Positions 5,624-10,932 of a DNA stretch of 10,932 nucleotides are shown here, piece after piece. The position numbers were made by a program, and so were the translations under genes. The notes under the pieces were generated by a model, which saw nothing but the letters and a program-made list of their open reading frames with translations, ran no database searches and was not told the origin of the DNA. The stretch's first letter is position 1. Each line of letters begins with the position of its first letter. The stretch is from an uncultured Sulfurovum sp. Its GTDB lineage: Bacteria > Campylobacterota > Campylobacteria > Campylobacterales > Sulfurovaceae. The stretch lies in assembly GCA_947311605.1 (NCBI GenBank), contig CAMZLC010000174.1, positions 1 through 10,932 on the forward strand, given 5' to 3'.

Positions 5624-6928
5624 ATGCTTTCTCGTTTCAAACTCAAGAAACACGGCACCAACGTCAAAACAGAGCTTATGGCAGGATTTACCACCTTTCT
5701 GACCATGATGTACATTGTCCCCGTCAACGGTTTTATCCTCGCGGATGCGGGGCTTCCCATGGGGGCAGTGGTGACAGCTACAGCACTGATCACCATACTG
5801 GCCACCCTCTTTAGCGGTCTTTGGGGAAACACCCCTATCGCCATGAGCGTCGGCATGGGACTCAACGCCTACTTTGCCTATGGACTGGTATTGGGCATGA
5901 AGATCCCTTGGCAGACTGCCCTGGGTATCGTCTTTATCTCCGGTATTATTTTTGCCATTCTCTCTTTTACCAAATTCAGAGTCTGGATCATGACCTCCAT
6001 CCCGATGGATCTACGCCGTGCTATCTCTGCGGGCATTGGTGCCTTCATCGCTTTTATTGGCTTCAAAGAGATGCATATGATCGTTGCCAACAAGGCCACT
6101 TTTGTCACGCTAGGCCACTTCTCTGACCCCCATGTCATGTTGGGTGCTTTTGGGCTGCTCATGACGCTGGTGCTCTATGCTTATAAAATACGGGGTTCTT
6201 TTATTCTCGCTGTTGCAGTCACCTCTATCGTGGGATGGATCTTCGTGCCAGACCTCAAAATACCTACAGAGTTTTTGAGTATGCCGGCTTCTATTGCTCC
6301 TATCGCTATGCAGCTAGATATTGGTTCAGCGCTGACGCTTTCTCTCCTGCCTGTCATCATCACCTTTCTGATCACGGATATGTTTGATACCCTGGGCACA
6401 CTGACTGCCGTGGGCGCCAGAGCGGATCTTTTTCAGGATGGCACCAGTGAGGACAAAGCATTAGAAAAAACACTAGAGGCCGATGCGATCGCTACAGTAG
6501 GTGGATCACTTTTGGGAGTTTCCACTACGACCTCCTTTATCGAATCCGCCTCGGGTGTTGAGGCAGGAGGCCGTACTGGGCTGACAGCAGTCTTTACTGC
6601 AATGTTCTTTGTACTGACACTCTTTATGCTTCCGATCTTCAAAGCGATTCCAGAACCCGCTATCCTGCCTGTGCTGGTTGCCGTAGGCGTATTGATGTTC
6701 ACCGAGCTGGGTCGTATGAATTTCAAAGAGATGGATACCGCCACAGCAGCTGGTGCCTTTCTGGCCATTCTTGTCATGCCACTGACCTTCTCCATCACCA
6801 ATGGACTGGCTGCCGCTTTTGTCACCTATACGGTGATCAAGCTGGCAAAAGGCGAGTTTAGGGATCTCAACCTCGGTGTCCTCTCCATCGCAGCAATCTC
6901 TCTGCTTGTCTTTATCGTACACGGCTAG
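5624..6928 (+). CDS. NCS2-family purine permease (AzgA / PbuG-PbuO type)
   Basis: Inner-membrane proton-coupled importer of adenine, guanine and/or hypoxanthine. I choose ATG 5624 since AAAGG lies eight bases upstream and MLSRFKLKKHGTNVKTELMA is a normal AzgA-type N-terminus; the ATG 39 bases earlier has no ribosome site. The product is 434 aa with many hydrophobic segments (first at about residues 19-45). Family marks are AGFTTFLTMMYIVPVNG near the start, GNTPIAMSVGMGLNAYFAY, ITDMFDTLGT at 250-259, and GVSTTTSFIESASGVEAGGR from 298, the substrate-site signature of the AzgA branch. Which base it prefers cannot be told. A Gpt-like gene starts nine bases after its stop, so uptake and salvage are linked. 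Confidence 0.92.
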   Translation: MLSRFKLKKHGTNVKTELMAGFTTFLTMMYIVPVNGFILADAGLPMGAVVTATALITILATLFSGLWGNTPIAMSVGMGLNAYFAYGLVLGMKIPWQTALGIVFISGIIFAILSFTKFRVWIMTSIPMDLRRAISAGIGAFIAFIGFKEMHMIVANKATFVTLGHFSDPHVMLGAFGLLMTLVLYAYKIRGSFILAVAVTSIVGWIFVPDLKIPTEFLSMPASIAPIAMQLDIGSALTLSLLPVIITFLITDMFDTLGTLTAVGARADLFQDGTSEDKALEKTLEADAIATVGGSLLGVSTTTSFIESASGVEAGGRTGLTAVFTAMFFVLTLFMLPIFKAIPEPAILPVLVAVGVLMFTELGRMNFKEMDTATAAGAFLAILVMPLTFSITNGLAAAFVTYTVIKLAKGEFRDLNLGVLSIAAISLLVFIVHG

Positions 6929-6937
6929 GAGAAGGGT

Positions 6938-7399
6938 ATGGAAAAATATTATTATGGCTACGAGGAATTTGTCGATGATGCATCGGCTCTGGTGTACAAG
7001 ATCAAAGATTTTGACCCCGACACCCTACTGGCTGTAGCCAGAGGCGGGCTAACTCTGGGGCACTTTATGGCACAAGGCATGGATACGCGGCGACTGTTTG
7101 CAGTGAATTCGATCCACTACGACAAAACACAAAAACTGGATACGCTCGAGGTCTTCAATATCCCCGATCTCAGCACAGCAAAACGCGTACTGATCGTAGA
7201 TGATATTATCGACAGCGGAGAAACACTGCGCGAGGTACTGCGCATGCTCAAAGAACAGTACCCGCACTGCGTATTCAAACTGGCAACTATCTTTTACAAA
7301 CCTACGGCCGTCATCGAAGCAGACTACACACTCAAAAAAGCACATGACTGGATCGATTTTTTCTGGGAAGTGGACTTATTACACAAAGTTGCAAAATAG
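6938..7399 (+). CDS. gpt: Purine phosphoribosyltransferase (Gpt-like)
   Basis: 153 aa cytosolic enzyme joining a purine base to PRPP to give a nucleotide. The PRPP-binding motif is LIVDDIIDSGETL at residues 85-97; ARGGLTLGHF (34-43) is the pyrophosphate loop; DWIDFFWEVD (137-146) is the base-contact tail typical of xanthine/guanine PRTases. Length and tail resemble the short Gpt of H. pylori (family knowledge). Hypoxanthine or guanine could also be the substrate. AGGAGAAGGG spans the permease stop and provides the ribosome site, so the two genes form one transcript. No terminator hairpin with a T-run follows; the next 85 bases are AT-rich and lead into the amino acid transporter operon. Confidence 0.85.
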   Translation: MEKYYYGYEEFVDDASALVYKIKDFDPDTLLAVARGGLTLGHFMAQGMDTRRLFAVNSIHYDKTQKLDTLEVFNIPDLSTAKRVLIVDDIIDSGETLREVLRMLKEQYPHCVFKLATIFYKPTAVIEADYTLKKAHDWIDFFWEVDLLHKVAK

Positions 7400-7417
7400 T
7401 AACATTAATAGATAATC

Positions 7418-7448
7418 TTAAGTGATTCTTAATGGTAATTTGTATAGA
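7418..7448 (+). promoter_or_regulatory. Candidate promoter region for the amino acid transporter operon
   Basis: TATAGA (7443-7448) is a possible -10, with TTAAGT (7418-7423) 19 bases upstream as a weak -35. TTAAG (7418-7422) and CTTAA (7428-7432) form a short inverted repeat that could be an operator. The predicted transcript would begin about 30 bases before the binding-protein start. Evidence is weak beyond position. Confidence 0.35.
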
Positions 7449-7484
7449 CTCAATAGTGTAATTCAAATCAAAAGGAGAAAATGA

Positions 7485-8495
7485 ATGAAAAGATTATTCA
7501 AACTTTCAGCAGCAGCTGCATTGGTAGCTACACTGACTATGGCAGGGACTGTAGATGATGTCAAAAAGGCCGGCGTACTCAAATGTGGTGTCAACACAGG
7601 TTTGGCAGGCTTCTCGGAAGCAGATTCCAAAGGCAACTGGAGAGGTCTGGATGTAGACTTCTGCCGCGCTGTCGCAGCAGCAGTGCTTGGTGATGCAACC
7701 AAGGTCAAATATGTGCCACTCAATGCCAAGGAGCGATTTACTGCCCTGCAAAGTGGTGAGATCGATGTGCTTTCCAGAAACACTACCTGGACCAACACCA
7801 GAGATACCACACTTGGCTTGAACTTTGCCGGTGTCAGCTACTATGATGGTCAAGGCTTTATGGTGCCCGCATCACTGGGTGTCAAAAGCGCCAAAGAGCT
7901 GGATGGTGCCACACTCTGTATCCAGGCAGGTACGACTACAGAGATGAACCTTGCTGATTACTTCCGTGCCAACGGTATGAAGTTCAAGGCGATTACTTTT
8001 GATACCAACGATCAGGTGGACAAGGCATTCTTCTCAGGCAGATGCGACATCCTCACTACCGACCAGTCAGGACTCTATGCAGCCAGAACCAAAGTAGCCG
8101 ATCCGAGCAAGTATGTGATTCTTCCCGAGATCATCTCCAAAGAGCCTCTCGGACCAGTCGTAAGACAAGGTGACGACCAGTGGTTCAATGCGGTAAAATG
8201 GATCCTCAATTCTGTAATCACAGCAGAAGAGAAAGGTATCACCAGCAAGAATGTGGATGACGCAGCCAAAAATACCAATGACCCTGAAGTCAAAAGACTG
8301 CTTGGTATCGAAGGTAGCATGGGTGCCAATGTAGGCCTCAGTAAAGATGCGTACAAAAATGCTATCAAACAAGTAGGAAACTATGCCGAAATGTTTGAGC
8401 GCAATGTAGGTGTCAATACACCACTCAAGATATCTAGAGGTGTCAATGCACTCTGGAACAAGGGTGGCATCCTCTACTCTCCACCATTTAGATAG
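7485..8495 (+). CDS. aapJ: General L-amino-acid ABC transporter, periplasmic binding protein (AapJ/BztA type)
   Basis: 336 aa. Residues 1-20 are a signal peptide ending TMA. The mature protein begins GTVDDVKKAGVLKCGVNTGL and carries the family-3 solute-binding signature GLDVDFCRAVAAAVLGD (54-70). NTTWTNTRDTTLGLNFAGVS, CIQAGTTTEMNLADYF and LTTDQSGLYAAR are segments seen in AapJ/BztA proteins, which bind many polar L-amino acids. Length is near that of the Rhizobium protein, longer than single-substrate binders. AAAGGAG is seven bases before the ATG at 7485; an ATG at 7481 is out of frame and quickly stops. First gene of the transporter operon; a strong hairpin follows its stop, as is common where the binding protein must be made in excess. 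Confidence 0.92.
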   Translation: MKRLFKLSAAAALVATLTMAGTVDDVKKAGVLKCGVNTGLAGFSEADSKGNWRGLDVDFCRAVAAAVLGDATKVKYVPLNAKERFTALQSGEIDVLSRNTTWTNTRDTTLGLNFAGVSYYDGQGFMVPASLGVKSAKELDGATLCIQAGTTTEMNLADYFRANGMKFKAITFDTNDQVDKAFFSGRCDILTTDQSGLYAARTKVADPSKYVILPEIISKEPLGPVVRQGDDQWFNAVKWILNSVITAEEKGITSKNVDDAAKNTNDPEVKRLLGIEGSMGANVGLSKDAYKNAIKQVGNYAEMFERNVGVNTPLKISRGVNALWNKGGILYSPPFR

Positions 8496-8601
8496 GCAAC
8501 CGCCTCCGTTATCACGGGTTTCCCGTGATAACAACCGCTTTTTATATAAAGTAAGCGATTTCCGAATAGTTCACTTTATATCAATTCATACAAAGGTTGC
8601 C
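8495..8601 (+). promoter_or_regulatory. Structured intergenic RNA between binding-protein and permease genes
   Basis: Three perfect inverted repeats fill the spacer. GTTATCACGGG (8508-8518) pairs with CCCGTGATAAC (8522-8532) around a TTT loop. ATATAAAGT (8544-8552) pairs with ACTTTATAT (8573-8581). GGCAACC (8495-8501) pairs with GGTTGCC (8595-8601), enclosing both hairpins in a three-way junction. The outer helix begins at the last base of the aapJ stop and covers the GG of the AAAGG ribosome site of aapQ. Likely effects are mRNA stabilisation of aapJ and reduced permease translation; pairing is predicted by eye. Confidence 0.6.
8508..8543 (+). terminator. Strong hairpin with nearby T-run; possible partial terminator/attenuator
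   Basis: An 11-bp perfect stem (8508-8518/8522-8532) with a three-base loop is followed after AACCGC by TTTTT (8539-8543). The six-base gap between stem and T-run makes it a poor classical terminator, so partial read-through into the permease genes, or a block to 3' exonucleases, is more likely than full termination. Confidence 0.45.
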
Positions 8602-8603
8602 AT

Positions 8604-9758
8604 GTGTTGTCACTTTTAAGAAACGAAAAGGTCAGGGGTATCCTATACCAGCTGGTCACTGTCGTGTTGTTTGTGCTGTTCCTTCTCTATATCGGACAAA
8701 ACACCATGCACAATATTGAAGCGAGAGGCATCAAATCTGGTTTTGGCTTTCTCAACACTGCCGCAGGCTTTGATATCACGGAGACGCCTATCACCTTCGG
8801 GCATGGCAGTACCAACTGGGATGTGTTCAAGGTAGGGCTTGCTAACACTTTGATAGTCTCTATCTATGGTATTTTGCTGACCACCATTCTGGGACTGATC
8901 ATTGGTGTGGCAAGGCTCTCAAAAAACTGGATCATCAGTCATTTGGCCGCCGGCTACATAGAGATCTTCAGAAACATACCCATCTTGTTGCAAATTCTCT
9001 TTTGGTACAATGTGGTATTGGCAGCCATGCCTTCCGTGCGGCACAGCTACAGTTTCTTTGACAGTATATTTATTAACCAAAGAGGACTCTTTCTGCCCAA
9101 GCCTATCTTCGAAAATGGAGGATGGGTAATAGGTGTTGGTGTGCTGTTAGCAGTATTTGGCGGATGGGCTGTCAGTCGCTATGCCAAAAAGAAACTAGAG
9201 GATGAAGGAAAAGAATTCCCCGTTCTTTCAGTGAGTTTGGCGCTGCTTGTACTGCTGCCATTACTGGCATATTTTATTGCAGGCAAACCTGTACATTTTG
9301 ATTATCCAGCACTCAAGGGGTTCAACTTCCGCGGAGGCAAGACCTTTACACCGGAATTTCTTGCACTGCTGTTTGCGCTCTCTACTTATACTGCCGCTTA
9401 TGTGGCTGAAGCGATCCGAAGCGGCATTGAAGCGGTGAACAAAGGGCAAAAAGAAGCAGCCTCTGCCTTGGGGCTTGCCCCCATGCAATCGTTGAAACTT
9501 GTCGTTTTGCCTCAGGCGATCAGAATCTCTATCCCACCCATCATCAACCAGTATCTCAATCTGATCAAGAACTCATCGTTGGCCGCAGCCATCGGTTTTC
9601 CAGAGCTGGTTACCGTCTTTGCCGGTACCAGCCTCAATGTGACCGGCCAAGCTCTGGAGATCATCGCGATTACGATGTTGACCTATCTACTGATCAGTCT
9701 TCTGGTCTCGCTGATCCTTAACTGGTTCAACAAAAAAATGCAAATCAAGGAGAGATAA
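8604..9758 (+). CDS. aapQ: General L-amino-acid ABC transporter, permease (AapQ type)
   Basis: 384 aa inner-membrane subunit. A GTG start at 8604 is taken because AAAGG (8592-8596) lies seven bases upstream and the N-terminus LLRNEKVRGILYQ fits the family. An ATG at 8602 in another frame overlaps this start and encodes only five residues. TM1 is residues 13-30; ARGIKSGFGFLNTAAGFDI (40-58) is the AapQ/BztB periplasmic segment. The permease core begins near residue 78 (VGLANTLIVSIYG). The ATPase-contact EAA loop is residues 284-306 (EAASALGLAPMQSLKLVVLP). The central part (about 175-240) holds extra membrane segments, as in the long permeases of this subfamily. The stop overlaps the next start by one base (TAATG). 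Confidence 0.92.
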   Translation: MLSLLRNEKVRGILYQLVTVVLFVLFLLYIGQNTMHNIEARGIKSGFGFLNTAAGFDITETPITFGHGSTNWDVFKVGLANTLIVSIYGILLTTILGLIIGVARLSKNWIISHLAAGYIEIFRNIPILLQILFWYNVVLAAMPSVRHSYSFFDSIFINQRGLFLPKPIFENGGWVIGVGVLLAVFGGWAVSRYAKKKLEDEGKEFPVLSVSLALLVLLPLLAYFIAGKPVHFDYPALKGFNFRGGKTFTPEFLALLFALSTYTAAYVAEAIRSGIEAVNKGQKEAASALGLAPMQSLKLVVLPQAIRISIPPIINQYLNLIKNSSLAAAIGFPELVTVFAGTSLNVTGQALEIIAITMLTYLLISLLVSLILNWFNKKMQIKER

Positions 9759-10849
9759 TGGCTGTCTACGAACTCAAACCCACCAAACAACCGCCTCTCT
9801 CAGAAAGAGGTGCTATCGCCTGGGTCAGACACCATCTGCTCTCAAGCCCGCTCAATATTTTCTTTACTGTTTTATCTTTATGGCTACTCTATATGATTGT
9901 GCCGCCTATGCTCAACTGGTTCATCCTCGATGCCAATTTTGCTGGCAATAGCAAGGCTGACTGTGGAGGGGGCGGTGCCTGCTGGGTCTTTATCCGTGAA
10001 AAGCTTAAGCTCTTCATCTATGGATTCTATCCTGCATCAGAACTCTGGAGAGCCAATCTAACCATGGGATTGGGTGCGCTCTCCATTGTACTCATTGCCC
10101 TAGAACGTACACCCAGGAAGCTCAAGGTCGCCCTTATATTGTTGCTTCCGGTTGTCTCTTTTATTCTGCTTGATGGCGGAATCTTTGGTCTCTCTCATGT
10201 AGAGACAAGTCAGTGGGGAGGCTTGTTGCTGACGCTGGTTATCTCCTTTGTTGGTATCGTAGCTTCCTTCCCGATAGGGCTGCTTTTGGCACTGGGTAGG
10301 CAGTCCAAGCTTCCCATCATCAAAACCATGAGTGTCTTTTATATCGAGCTGATCCGTGGTGTACCACTCATCACCCTGCTCTTTATGGCCTCGGTTGTCC
10401 TTCCGCTCTTTTTTCCTGAGGGGGTAGACTTCGACAAACTTGTGCGTGCATTGATCGGCATCACGCTCTTTCAGGCAGCCTATGTAGCAGAAAATATCAG
10501 AGGGGGTCTCCAGGCCATTGCCAAGGGTCAGTATGAGGCCGGCAGTGCCCTGGGGCTCACCTACTGGAAACAGATGCGACTGGTCATCCTTCCCCAGGCG
10601 ATCAAGGTAGCGATACCCAATCTTGTAGGCTCTTTTATCGCACTGCTGATGGATACCTCACTGGTTATGATCATCGGACTCTATGATCTGCTCTCTACCG
10701 TGACGCTGGCTTCGACAGACAGAGACTGGCTCGGCATGAGCACAGAGGGTTTCGTTTTCGTAGCGATCATCTATTGGATCCTCAACTTCGGCATGTCTCG
10801 CTACTCCAAAAGCCTTGAAAACAAACTAGATACCAACAACAGGAACTAA
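9758..10849 (+). CDS. aapM: General L-amino-acid ABC transporter, permease (AapM type)
   Basis: 363 aa inner-membrane partner of AapQ. The cytosolic N-tail (residues 1-34) is followed by TM1; a periplasmic stretch with DCGGGGACWVFIREKLKLFI (68-87) and YGFYPASELWR is typical of AapM/BztC. The permease core starts near residue 155 (GGLLLTLVISFVGIVASFPI), with YIELIRGVPLITLLFM at 195-210. The EAA loop is residues 260-282 (EAGSALGLTYWKQMRLVILP). AAGGAGAG directly precedes the ATG and the start shares one base with the aapQ stop, so translation is coupled, as expected for subunits needed in equal number. Confidence 0.93.
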   Translation: MAVYELKPTKQPPLSERGAIAWVRHHLLSSPLNIFFTVLSLWLLYMIVPPMLNWFILDANFAGNSKADCGGGGACWVFIREKLKLFIYGFYPASELWRANLTMGLGALSIVLIALERTPRKLKVALILLLPVVSFILLDGGIFGLSHVETSQWGGLLLTLVISFVGIVASFPIGLLLALGRQSKLPIIKTMSVFYIELIRGVPLITLLFMASVVLPLFFPEGVDFDKLVRALIGITLFQAAYVAENIRGGLQAIAKGQYEAGSALGLTYWKQMRLVILPQAIKVAIPNLVGSFIALLMDTSLVMIIGLYDLLSTVTLASTDRDWLGMSTEGFVFVAIIYWILNFGMSRYSKSLENKLDTNNRN

Positions 10850-10850
10850 T

Positions 10851-10932
10851 ATGCAAAAAAAAGAATTTTCAGAATACCTGATAGAACTCAATGACCTCAA
10901 CAAGTGGTATGGGGATTTCCATGTTCTCAAGG
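10851..10932 (+). CDS. aapP: General L-amino-acid ABC transporter, ATP-binding subunit, 5' end only
   Basis: 27 codons are visible before the right edge: after ATG 10851 the frame reads MQKKEFSEYLIELNDLNKWY and continues GDFHVLK. The NKWYGDFHVLK segment is the opening of polar-amino-acid ABC ATPases (AapP/GlnQ type), just ahead of where the Walker A loop would come. It starts two bases after the aapM stop; the GGA in AGGAACT (10841-10847) may serve as ribosome site. Walker motifs lie outside the window, so intactness cannot be judged. Confidence 0.85.
   Translation, partial: MQKKEFSEYLIELNDLNKWYGDFHVLK

Noticed and set aside
7400..7440. Terminator after gpt
   Set aside because: Only a 5-bp AT-rich inverted repeat (TTAAG/CTTAA) without a T-run is present; not enough to call a terminator.
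7481..7483. Alternative ATG four bases ahead of the aapJ start
   Set aside because: It is out of frame with the binding protein and soon runs into a stop; ATG 7485 gives a clean signal peptide.

Overview
The window reads as ordinary chromosomal sequence from a member of the Campylobacterota (the former Epsilonproteobacteria), most likely a Sulfurovum/Sulfurimonas-type organism. Three things point there. A PEB4/CBF2-type parvulin gene lies upstream of a class II aldolase gene, as I recall for Campylobacter jejuni and Helicobacter pylori. The phosphoribosyltransferase looks like the short Gpt of that group. Base composition is moderate and spacing is compact. Genus is inferred from style only; no rRNA or other marker gene is present. 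No mobile element, CRISPR array, tRNA or rRNA was seen, and no stretch over 120 bases lacks a gene.

Layout, left to right. (1) The 3' end of nrdB (class I ribonucleotide reductase small subunit, + strand) meets the aldolase gene fba tail to tail with interlocked stop codons. (2) A minus-strand cluster runs ppiC (periplasmic parvulin chaperone), then a SurA-like/LysM protein, then fba. (3) nth (endonuclease III, + strand) diverges from ppiC and again interlocks stops with the next minus-strand pair. (4) That pair is luxS plus a small protein resembling the NifX/NifB fold, with overlapping reading frames. (5) A fumarylacetoacetate-hydrolase-family gene diverges from luxS. (6) A purine permease and a Gpt-like phosphoribosyltransferase form a two-gene purine uptake and salvage unit. 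(7) A general L-amino-acid ABC transporter operon (binding protein, two permeases, start of the ATPase) runs off the right edge.

How they work together: ppiC and the LysM protein are envelope chaperone-type proteins. The permease and PRTase bring in purine bases and convert them to nucleotides. The four Aap-type proteins form one polar amino acid importer. LuxS recycles S-ribosylhomocysteine and produces the AI-2 precursor.

The most interesting observations are these. The LysM protein looks like a paralogue of its neighbour PpiC from which the parvulin domain has been cleanly removed and a LysM domain added. The 108-base spacer between the binding-protein and permease genes can fold into a closed multi-helix RNA touching the stop codon of one gene and the ribosome site of the next. 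The small NifX-like protein is translationally coupled to luxS. No wholly new multi-gene system is evident.
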